Origin: Notamacropus eugenii | Taxonomy: Eukaryota; Chordata; Mammalia; Diprotodontia; Macropodidae | Direction: 5' to 3' | Length of the DNA stretch: 64,000 nucleotides | Assembly (NCBI RefSeq): GCF_028372415.1 | Contig: NC_092872.1 | Span: forward strand, 13,056,979 to 13,120,978 | Part shown: positions 38,701 to 50,700 of the stretch, in pieces | Numbering within the stretch: the first letter of the stretch is position 1 | How the letters are laid out: every line of letters begins with the position of its first letter | The notes under the pieces: generated by a model | The model's database searches: none | What the model was told of the DNA's origin: nothing | Seen by the model: the letters and a program-made list of their open reading frames with translations, nothing else | Translations under genes and position numbers: made by a program

Positions 38701-41700
38701 TTTCTAGGTTAGAAGTATTTCCTATTAGCTCCCCTAAATTCCCGGATGAAGTCCAAGCATTCCACGTGGGAGGCTGTTGATGCAGAATCATCATTAAAGA
38801 TGGAGAAAGGAATACAAAGAAAAAGAAAGGGGGCCAGGGAGATAGAAGGAAGAAACAGAATAATCTGAGACAAGAGAAAGAGGCTCAAAGTGGAAGAGAT
38901 GCTTTTCGGAGCCTCCACCCTCAACAGGTGAAAGTCTCAAACAGAACTCACTTTCCCATTGGGCTGTTTTTGTGCACTCTCTTTTGTTTCAGCAGCTTTA
39001 AAGGTGATGCTTGTTTTAGTGACTGCACTGGGTTCAAGCTTTCGTGCTGCACCGATGGCCTCTGTTTTTTTCTCTACTTTGGCCTAGATGGAGACAAATG
39101 GAGGGTGATTTCAAACTGAGAGCACTGGGGCCCAAACTTGGAGGAATGGATCAGGAGACCAATGGCGATTTCCCAGTGGATCCCTCCTTTCTGCAGGCAG
39201 GGAGAGTTCAGGGAAAGAAGGAGGGAAGAATTCTAGGGACAGGAAAGAACAGAAGCCACAACAGGTACACATGCCTGTACTTCTAAAGAACAAATCCTCC
39301 CATGCCCTAAGCCACAATTAAAGGAATTTTCAAGCAGAACACTGAGGCAAAGTCAATTATAACATGACTCTACTTTAGGAACTAACGCAGGTAAAAAGGT
39401 TTGTGACCAGACCATTTGGCCTTACCACACAGGGGTTCAGGTAGGAGTCTTGGATCCAGGAAGCTCTGGATTACAATCCTGACTTGGGTAATTCTTACAT
39501 ATGGACCCATAGACAAGTATTTACCCTGTCTGAAATTCAGCTTCTTTATCTGAAAAGTGGTCATAATACCTATAGTACCTTCGCAATACGCTTTTTAACA
39601 GGCTCAAATAAAATATGTATATAAAGTGTTCTGCAAACTTTAAAGTAAATTATTACGTCTAGGATTGTTTTAAGGAAAAGTGCTTTGTAAACCATTAAAG
39701 CACTAGAGAAAAAAGTCAGCTGGCATTCTCTTCCTTTTTCTTTCTCTCCTCCTCTCCATTCCTGTGTTCTAAAGCTGTGAAAGAGTTACAGAAGAAGGCA
39801 GCTGTAGCATTCTGCCAAATTTTCTGGGATCAATTCCTGTTTTTATTTTGCCCTGGACAAATAAACCAAATCTAGGAGAACAGTCATGAAAAAAGGCCAT
39901 ATCCCTTTAATATGTAGTGATGTTTTATCTTGGCACTTAAAGTGAATTTTGCAAATACAGGTAGGAGAGTTGATCCTTACACAGGAACTCTCCAAGGCCT
40001 ACAAGGTGAGGGAGCAACAACTGTCCTGCTTGTCAGTCATAATAGGACCCTTTTTTGCTCAAGGAAAGCTGTTAGAGAAAGCAAAATAAACTGTAGCAAC
40101 CACGCCAAGGACTCCTGCTGCTGTAAGGAATAAAAATCAAACAAGAAGAGGGAAGCAGACCTTCCTGGAGGTTCCAAACAGCCTTGAGTCCTGAGCGTAC
40201 CCAAAGTCCTCCGTCTGAATTCAACACTGAAGCTGCATATTGCTCCAGACCCTAATCTCCATCAATTCACAACACCCTGCCTGCCTCACCTTTACCTGGG
40301 AACCTTCCCCTCCATTTACTCCCCTCCAATTTCAAACTGAAGGGACTCAATATTCTCTATTATGCTGATCTAAATTACAAACTTTTGCCAGAGAGGCTTC
40401 CCCAGTCTCTGCATCCAGAAAACAATTAAGAGGATCAGGACTGCCTTTTCCTGTTACTACCTTAACAGCTCAAGGAAGGTTTTCCTGATTCCAATACTTC
40501 CCTCACTGAGTCACTGTCTGTCCAACTTTAGTAACTGCAATGGATTAGGCCCTCCCCCAAATAAAAAACTTTTGGACATCAAATTCAAATGTCGGTAGGT
40601 GAAATGAGATCCCTTCTCCATCAGCCCCTTCCTTCCAGCTCCCCTTCTGTTTCAGGAATGCAGGCAGTTTCTAAAATGCCCACTAGAGGGCACTTCCCTT
40701 CCTGCTTCATTCAGGCTGAACCCCTCTCTCCAAGAAATGTCTTGTCAGTGGTACAGATACTGAAAATAAGGTACAAGACCGAGGATGGAACGCAATGAAC
40801 TAATCTCTTTTGTGGGAGATTCCCATTATTCTTTTAGGCAACCAAAAGTTGACAATGCTTCTGAGCTTCAATCTTCTTAAAGCAAGGAAATTTGGACGCC
40901 ATGTAATTCGGCCAGACTGACTAGTTCACATAGAAATCAGTCCTCTCCGTGATAATCCCAACCTTCCCCAACATTTAAAACATTTCCTTTCTCTATCAGG
41001 CAAGACAGAGAACACCTTTCAGTGCAGCTGAGGCACAGTAAGCTCCTTGCAAAGGAGGAGGGAAGTCTAGCGATCAGTGGCTGGAAGAGGCAGGAAGCAC
41101 AGGGATGAGCGTGTTTACGCAGACACTGTCCAAGTTTGCCCCAGAAGGAAAGCTCAAGCAAAGGACATACCCGGCCTCCACCTGGCTGGTGTTTGATGTT
41201 GTCTGTGGAGCCAATCTTAGAACGAACATTTTTAAGGTCTGGCACAGAGTTGCTACTTAATGGGCGGCTGGGCCGTGGTGCTGCAGAATTTGGTTTGGTT
41301 GGAGCAGCCTTAGGTACTCCTGGCTTCTTGGCATCCACAGAGAGGGTTGTGGATGGCCGCAAGGTGACAGGTTTGGGCCTGACCCGGCTGGAAGCTGCCC
41401 CTGGTAAGGGAGGGCCCCCTGAAGACATGGTGCTGGTGGTCTTCTGAGCGATGGTAGGGGCACTCTTTGGGCGACTTAAGTCCACTGAAAAAAGTCAGAG
41501 CAAGATCAACAAATGAGATGAGACAGAAAAAATTCAGGTTGAAGAAATACTCTGCCTATGTGACTGCTGATCGATACCACTCTTTAAGCTTACGAAGTAA
41601 GGAGGTATGAGAGACATGCCGTTACCTAGGGAGGATTTTGCAGCAGTCTTCTTAGCGTCTGTCGGCTTTGACTCGTTCCTGAGTGCTACAAAAGTGAAAC

Positions 41701-44700
41701 CGCATTGGTCAAGATTCAGTTTTTTGAAATGACCAATTTCTTACAAACACCCAGCTCTCAAAGGATACACGCTGCACACTGGGTTCACTCAACTCCTTCA
41801 TCAACTCTTAAGAGCAGGAACACATTTTTCAGGCTATTTCTTTCACAACACTTCTGCAAAAGGCCAGTATGTTACTGCACACAAGTACTCAGGAAGTGCT
41901 ATTATTTATCAATGGCATTTTTCCTTACGAGAGAATATAGGAGACAGACTCAAACCCTACCCAAATGCCACTGAGAGAGCACCAAGCCACTATCTGCGCT
42001 CTGAGATTCTGACCGGGGTGCTGACAGCCTCTGCAGAATAAGGGACATAATCCAAGTGGATCACAAAGTCACTGGGGGCTGCAGAAGAGGCCTGAATGTT
42101 GATTTACCTAACTCCCTTCAACAAGGACGCGCGAAAGTCAGCTTCAGTTGTACTTTGATTGAAAGTGGCTTTATCAACTGGCTTTCTCTTTATCCTCAAA
42201 CAAGAAATCTTTCCTTGGACAAAAGGAACACTCCTGCCCGATTTTGTTCTCAACCCTAGAAACACAACCTTCAGTCTGGACCGCCTAGGCCTGACCTTGT
42301 CCTCTCTCCTTCCATATTTCACCTCGCATTTAAAGAAGCCATTTTCCCAGACAATAAGGGGCTGGGACCTCCAGGCTGGAGAGAAGTAGAGTGAGAGTGG
42401 GGAAGGGGTCAAAGGCAGAGATTACTGGAGATTTAAGCTAGTAGTTTCATTTTTTTCTGTGAAGAACAGTGTTCACAGATGTTAAAGACCAGCTGGTTGT
42501 GCTCCAAGTGGCATGAACAGGAATGGACGGAAAGGAGCCAAGGGCGGCCACTGTGACTTAATGAAACAATGACTGTGAATGGGTTAAGCCCATTACACAA
42601 ATAAACAGGGATTTTAGTAGCTTAATTTCCAGGATGACCTGTCAAGAAGTTCATTTGTTAAACAGGTAAATGAGCTATCACCTGTAAATGTCCTTAGTAA
42701 GTGTTAGTATCAAGAAATATTTGTTTTGAGCAAAGTTCCCCAAGTGAACAGCCTTTTCTGGTAGGTAAATGTTAAGATTAGTAGCCACATACCTGTTTCT
42801 GGGCTGGATCACCCAGTCTATGGTTCCTGAAGGGACACTGAAACTGTCCCTAATCTCAGCTACCTTGTTACCCAAATGGCCTGCTCCATGTCATACTGGA
42901 AAGGTTGGGGAACAAAGATCTAAAATACTGGTGATGCTTACTGGAAGGCTTCTTGGGAGGAGAAGAAGAGGTGCTCCTACTGGCTGGACCAGCTGTCATG
43001 GGAGAAACAGCCACCGTGACTCGTGAGGTGGTTGGGGTGCTCTTTGAGGCAGTTTTAGTAGTGGTGGCAGGAGATCTGGATAGTGGGGTTCGTTTCTCAG
43101 GGCTCTTTGCATCCATAGCCTGGTAACAAAGAAGCATGGATAACACAGGTTAAGTGACAAATTTTTAAAGAAACCTGACACTTAGGAGTAGACTAGGCGA
43201 AGCATGGACTATGGGGCCTGAGGCAACAATTTATTAGTGGAGAAAAGGATGGCTCCATGTGTTTACACTAATACACTGTTGGTAAAACTATGCATTACTC
43301 CAACTATTCTAAACAGTAATTTGAAATTATGTTAATAGCAACTAAAATGTCCAAACTCTGGAGACAAAGTAGATATTTCCCAGCAACTAAGAAACTGTTA
43401 AATTAACAGTCTTAAGCTAAGACCTGGAAAACAAATGAAAAAATGTACCTGACTCCCCACATATTCGGAGGTGCGGCTATGTGTATGGCATTTTCTATGT
43501 AAGGGTAGACAGAGTTGGTTTTCTTGAACTATTTTTCTCTCTCTTTTTTTTAATTACAGTTACGAAAAATTTTACAGGACAGGAGGAGAGACAGATTTAA
43601 AAGAATAAAAGATGCAAAAACAAGAGGCATCAATTGTAAAAGAGAAAATACTGTTTAAAAAAAAGTTCCATAGGGTCAATACTTAAGTCAAAGTGAAGTC
43701 AAACCAAAGTACTGTTAAGTGAAAGAGTCTAAACATGACGTGCAGGTGAGTGAGCTTCAACACCCAGTTTGAACCAAAGAGCCACAAGACGCAATCTCAC
43801 ACAGGGCTCGCTCTTTATTCTTTTCACATTAACTGCATTTCCCACGGTGTTCCCTTCCCCACCCCATCCCACAGAGAGACTGCTTATAAGGAAGAATGCA
43901 AGGAAAAGCTCAGCCAAATTGGCCAACACCTTACAAAGTATGGGCCTGATCTCGTCTCTTATCTCTTCTTGGGAACCAAGCTTGGTCGTTCTAATTCAAG
44001 TTCCAATGTTCTTCCCATTCACTTGGGTGAAATCATTTTACAGACACATGAATGTGTGTGCGTGTGTGCATGTGTGTGCGTTTACTGCTTCTGCTTTGCT
44101 GTGTATCATTTCACAGAACTCCTCCCAAGCTTTGTATTCATCAGATATTTTCTTGCAACACATTAATATTGCATTATACCTCAAGTACCACAATGCATTG
44201 AATCATTTTGAAATAAATGAGCATCTACTTCATTTTTTTTTTTGCTATTATAAAATACTGCTGTAATATTTGCATATAGAAAGAGCTTTACTTTCTGTCC
44301 ATGACCTCCATGGAGTTTGTGCCTAGGAGTGGACATCTGAATCATATTCCTTCTCATAATCCCAAACTGCTTTTCCAAAACGCATGACTTGGCCAGTCTT
44401 TGCACAGTCCCTCCCACACTGACTAACGCTATCTTTTCAGCATCTTTTCCAACTCAGTAGGTATGAGGTTAAAATTTCTGGATGGTTTTGACTGCATTTC
44501 TATTATTATGAGTAAAACAGAGCGTTTTTTTCATACAGTTGTTAGCGGTCCTCAATTGTTTTGAGAACTGTTTAAATCCTTTGACTATTCACCTACGGGG
44601 TAAAGGCCTTTCGATGTAGATATTTATGTCAGTTTCTTGCCCACTTTGCGTAGAAGATCCTTGTCAAAAATCTCTGATTCAATGATTTTTCTTCCAGTCA

Positions 44701-47700
44701 CTTCCTTTCAATCCAATTACATTCATTGTGCTCATGCAACAATTTTTCAACTTCACGTTTTCAAAGTTGTCTGCTTTGTCTTTTGCAATCATGTCTAACC
44801 TGAGTTGAAGAATTCATCCCCTAACTGTGGTGATTACAAATGTGAGTTCTATATATCTTCTAACTGTTTATATTACCAATTTTCATGTCATTTATATACT
44901 TTGAATTTATTGTGCTATGAGCTGCTGGGAATATTGTCTTTTTTATTTATAATATTTTCTGTAAATTACATTTCCTTTGTTTTAGGTACCATCTGTCTCA
45001 TCTTAGGCTAAAGATGTTAGGAGCAAAAACCAATGAAAATTCTAGAAATTAGCAAAAAGAAAAAAAAAAGATAAGATAATGGGGTAGTGAAATGAGGGGG
45101 GAAAAATTTAGCACTGTAGGACATAAAGGAGTACGAAGGGTTTATTTTATTTCATTAGGTTCACACAGTATTTGATTTCTGGGCAGATATTCATCTAAAT
45201 GGCTACATTAGATCCATTCAGTTGCACAAGAAGATGGATAAGAAGGAATGTGAAATTACTTTGAAAATAAAGACCACACTTGATAGTATCTGAAATTACA
45301 GGGAAAAGGCAAGCAGATGGTTTGATCAACACCTCCTACAGAGGGAATGAACACAACTGAAACAACAGTTGTGAACTTGCATTTCAAAGGAAAACTAGAA
45401 GGTAGAAATCCTTAAATTTAGATATAAAGCATGTGTATTAACTGTGATTTCCACTAAAATAAAAAAAAAAATACTAGACTGAATGAATAGTAAAGAGGGG
45501 AAAAGAGAAGAAGAGGTATAAATAATGCCACTATATCCAAAGGATAATATTTCCATAATGGAGAACACCAAACCCAGAGCATACAGCTTCTTTTTTGTTT
45601 GTATTCAAAAGGAATTAAACATAGTGGGGAGCTCAAATAGAATCGTAATAAACAACAATAATTATTAACTATTATTATTGGTGGCGGTCTTATGATAAGA
45701 ATGGTAATGCTAATAGCAGCTAGAAATTTCAGGGTGATTTAAGGTTTCAAAGTGCTTTTACAAATAATATCTCATTTTATTGTCTCAGACACCCTGGAAA
45801 GCAGAGTTTACAGATGTGGAAACTAATGCTGCAGGAACCTGCTCCCAGGTCACATGTCCTAAGAGTCTGAAGAGGCTGAATCAGAATTCAGATCTTCCAG
45901 ACTCCAAGTCCAGCACCTTCACTACACCATTCCATAGTTCTGAGAGAATTGCTTTGGGAAGAGGAAGTGAAAGGAAGAGAATTCTTTAGAGCTCAACAAT
46001 GCCAAGAATGCTCACCAACCCTGGGAACTTTTAAGATATGACTTTGTATTTTGAAACGCACTAAAATTTTACAGATGTAATTAAATTCAAGTAGTAATTA
46101 TTAAGGATAATTTAAATGTGTTAATTTAAAGGAAAGCATTAAAGTATCCAATATTTATAATTCAAACATAAATGATATAATCTTACAGTTGTAACCCTAT
46201 ATCCTGGTGATAGGGTGCTCAGGCCCCAATTCTAAAATCACACTTCTCTTTAAAAATCGCATTTCTCTAAAATTTTGCATCCATGTTCATTAGAGAAACT
46301 GGTCTATAATTCTCATTCTGTGTTTTGGCTCTTCCTGGTTTAGGTATCAAAACCATATTTGTTATCACAAAAAGAATTTGGGAGGACTCCTTCCCCAATT
46401 TTCCCAAATAGTCCATATAGTATTGGAATTAACTGTTCTTTAAATGTTTGATAGAATTCACTTGTAAATCTATCCAGCCCTGGAGATCTTTTCCTAGGGA
46501 GTTCATTAATGGCTTTTAAATTTCTTTTTCTGAGAAGGGGTTATTTAAGTATTCAACTTCCTCTTCTGTTAATCTGGGCAATTTGTGTTTTTTTAAATAA
46601 TCATCCATCTCATTTAGGTTGTCGAATTTATGGGCATACAGTTGGGCAAAGTAATTTCTAATTATTGTTTTAATTTTCTCCTCATTGGAGGTGATAAGTT
46701 CACCTTTTTCATTTTTGATAATGGTAATTTGGTTTTCTTCTTTTTTTTAATCAAATTGACCAAAAGTTTACCAATTTTATTGGTTTTATCATAAAACCAA
46801 CTCTTAGTTTTATTTATTATTTCAATAATTTTCTTAATTTCAATTTTATTAATCTCTCCTTTAGTTTTCAGTATTTCTCATTTGGCATTTACTTGGGGAT
46901 TTTCAATTTGTTCTTTTTCTAGCTTTTTTAGCTGTATGCCCAATTCATTGATCCACTCTTTCTCTGAAAAAACAAACAAACAAACAAAAAACCCACATTT
47001 CTTCTTAGCCTTAACACACTATCCCAGACAGTTTCTCCCCAGCCCAAGGACACAGCCTGCCCCATCTATAGAACTTATGAATTTGAACCAGCAGTGCACT
47101 GGCTGAATGAGCTGTGCACGGGTCATAACAACATTTACTACCCAGTGACCAATCATACGTATCCTAGACTTAGACATACGTATACTCCCTCACATTTATC
47201 TTCTCTAACAAGACAGTGATGAGAGCAGCCTGGTATTTCTGGGCCAGCCCTGACCATTGGTTGACTTAGTGACATTTCAGATCTAAAACCACACTTCCTG
47301 GTAGCCCCTCTTTGGGCTATTTCCAGATGAACTTTGGGTAAAATACCTGCACAGCAGATACCAAAAGTGCATGTTTCTAAGAACTAACCACTCCTTAACC
47401 ACTCCCTAATTCCACCCCAAAACACCTAGTTAGCATATTTGGCACATTTCACTATAGAATATCCTATATAAACTTTCCCTGTACCCCTCTAAGGTTGTAG
47501 GTTCCCTAAGAACCTTTGCCCACTGAAAAGCGTTAACAAATCTTTACCTTGACCTCAACAATGCTTGAGTCTGTGAATTCTTCTCCAGCCGACCTGCCCC
47601 TGGTACCCTGGTCTTTGTGGGGGTCTCACCACAAACCCCCTTCCAGCCCTCATCACTAGTGGATTAAAAGTTAATCTTGGGAGTCCTGGTTGCAGACCTG

Positions 47701-50700
47701 CCCAAGGCACCAGAGACCAGGAGTTTCAAAGCAGACTCAAACATGCCCTGATAAGGCATGTTTCATCCCCAAGAGTTAATACAGTGAGAATCCACATCCA
47801 AACCAAAATACCAAATTCCAGCCAGAAGCTTTCTACTGGGGGACTAGGTTATATAAGTCAATGCTACTAGGATAGAGAGGAGCTCTATTCTAGTGCTAGG
47901 ACTGCCCCTGCTCTTCACAGCCCCCACCCCCACATGACTATGAGCAATGCTATGCCCCCTTCTCTGGGCCTGGCTTTTCACTGATCAAATGAAGGGGTAA
48001 CACAGGACTCCCATCAGCTGCAAATTCCAAGTAATTTCCAAAGCAATCTACTACACAATGTTCCACCCACCCCTGAAGCAGAGAGGACTAGCATTCATTC
48101 CTGCCTCACAAAGAGGCAAAGTGCTAAAGGGAGATCAGAAAAGACAAACAGACTTCCCTAAAATAAGTGAGCTGATAACAAAAAAGCAGAGCTAGGAACA
48201 GAATTCAGGGCACAATATTTTCATACCCCACCTCCACGCTACATCTCCATCACTTATTATATTATTTGATGCATGGGAGGACAAGCTGGCCAGACAAATG
48301 GACTAAGAATTCCCAGGCAGTGAGTGGGACTTACACCTTTTCTGCTCCTGACACTTCCAGAGCTTCTCACAGTTTAGTAAAAGGTCAAGGTGATACAACG
48401 CTTAGCCTCTGCCAGCATTTCTGAGCTTTCAGACATCCTAGACCCTCCTGTTCTTTTGTAAAGAAGCCAAGACTAGTGTCACCCTTACCCATTTTACAGC
48501 AAGGTAAACTGAGCTGCAGAGGCATTAAATGAAAAAGATAAAATCATAGGGCGATTGAGAGGCAGAGAAAAGAATTTAGGCCTCATATTTCCTTCCCTAC
48601 ATCACGTAACCTCCTTTATTCTGATAAAACAACGAATGGAATGGAATGTATTGGTACAGATCCTTAAACTGGTAGAAATACAAAACCAAAAACTACTGGA
48701 AGAAAATAACAAGTGTAACTCCAGCAAAGGAAACTATAATAAAATGGAGAAACAGGTTAAAGCCAAAGAATTCTTCCACGTACAAGGAGCAGCTGCAGTT
48801 ACGCAGCCTGGTGTGGAGATCCTACTTTGAAAGCAACTAAGAAGGCTTTGTTTAGATCTGTGGGGGTTTTTCTTTTCAATTTTTATACCTTGATGGAGTT
48901 CCCTAATGTTTAAAGATTAGAAGGCCCATTCCAAGTACTGACAGCAGTGCCCTCATGTCCACCTATTGAACAATCTGGGCAATGCTGAAAGCATGAGATG
49001 CGAAGCCATCAGTGGGTTAGAGAATGGCTGAGTTTCAAGTCCAGGCACAGTGTAAGAGTGTTCACCATTAAAGGTATACAGACAAAAAGGTCAAAGTATG
49101 ACATACAAGAAACTGCGTTAGGAGAGATATCTCATTTTGATGGCTGCTCTAAACTGCTCCCAAATTAATTAGAAAACTGATGGGGTTCAGGCTCTGGGAA
49201 CCTCCTTGAACTCCCACTGCATCTTCCCACTCAATCTAACCTTTCATACTCAAATCTGTTACCCTTAGCCTAGCTTGGCCCTCCATTGTCTGTTATCACT
49301 GGATGGCCCCACTTGCTTCCCACCCAAGCCCTCCATAGTCTGATACCTCCCAACAGCCTCCAGCTGTTTCCCACCCTAGAGTACATCTCTAGTTACCCCA
49401 GTCTCATTAAGATTCTCTTTTAGACCCTCCTCCCAGACTACTAGACCCCATCTAGATCTTTCCCATTGTTTTTCTGTAATACAAGTTCCATTTCTCCTTC
49501 AGGAAAGGGCCTTAAATTCAGCTCAGACTGTCTAGCTGAGATTCTATCTGGTCCTCTTGTTAATACAAGCATTACAAATGCTTAGGCTCCTTAAGCGTCA
49601 ACCCAAAATGGCAAATCTTTAATAAACTTTTTTTTACTTTGGTTGAAAGTAGGCTTGAGTCGAATTTATTAGGCAGGACCTGGTGTGTAGGCATTTTGGG
49701 GTCCCCAGCACCCTGAACCTCAACAAAACAACTCTTTTTTTTTACTTTCTGTCTTCAAAATCTAGGCATACCAATCACAGATGCAGGTTGCGTTTTTGTC
49801 TTATTAACACTGAGATGCTTCTACAAAACTGACTGGCTGAGGGGGCGGGGCCTTTGAGGGCTTTCCCATAATCAAGTCCCTGGTTACTCACCTTTGGTTT
49901 TCCATCTCTTGAGATTAAGGAAGTGGACCGAGCAGCAGGAGTGGCAGCAGCAGGTCGTTTGGGTGGGGCAGCTGGCGCTAGGCCTGGAGCAGGGCTCATG
50001 GGCTTTTTGCTTGTGCCACCAGGAGTAGTGGAAACTGGTCGCTTGGGGGTGGGAGTGGGCACTGATTTGGTTTTCGGTGTAGCAGTCTTTGCAGATGGAG
50101 TAGTGCTTGATGGCTTTAGGTTCGTTGGTATAGTTTTTGGTTTGTTTTTTGTTTTAAGACAAGCAACCAATGATAAACACGCACATACACAAAAGAACAA
50201 AAACAGGTTGTTTTTTTAAAAAGCATAGAGAGCATATTTCAAAATTAAATTGCAAGCAATGAGGATATTTAGGAAATGATTTCTAGAGCAAAATTAAAAT
50301 TAACATTCTGTTTTCTGAATTCAATAAATGAAATAAAACTAGAACACAGTTAAGAAAATGGGAAAACTATGTTACAATGTGGTAAATTTAGCACAGATTT
50401 TAGGATTTCCATGGTTGATAAAATAACAAGTTGGGTAATGATGCTGCTGAAATATAAACTGCTATTAGATTTGTCCATGCCATGACTGTGTCAACGTTCC
50501 TATTAAAAGTTTTTAAAATTTTCAAGGACAAAACCCAACTACCTAAAAAGTCAATTGAATCTTTCAAATTACTCTAGAAGCAAGCATCTCTCTTCCTAAA
50601 GAATGAGATCAACATCCTCTTAAGGGTACAGAGGGTTTCAAAAAAAATTCAGGATGATGAGAATAAGGATGGAAAGATACAGGTTGTGAAAAGAAGGGCA

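Larger units (their letters stand above)
36166..38951. other. MAP4 intron upstream of the 93-nt repeat exon
   Basis: Holds a 16-base C run (36471-36486) and a marsupial SINE (37905-38145). No other exon seen. Confidence 0.55.
43120..49891. other. MAP4 intron of about 6.8 kb rich in mobile elements
   Basis: Holds two antisense L1 pieces, a reverse MIR, two LTR-like elements and a TG run, listed separately. The stretches 43120-44050, 44880-45730 and 47650-49170 show nothing I recognise. Confidence 0.55.

Noticed and set aside
43769-44266. 165-codon plus-strand frame in a MAP4 intron
   Set aside because: Overlaps another open frame and a TG microsatellite and runs into antisense L1 sequence.
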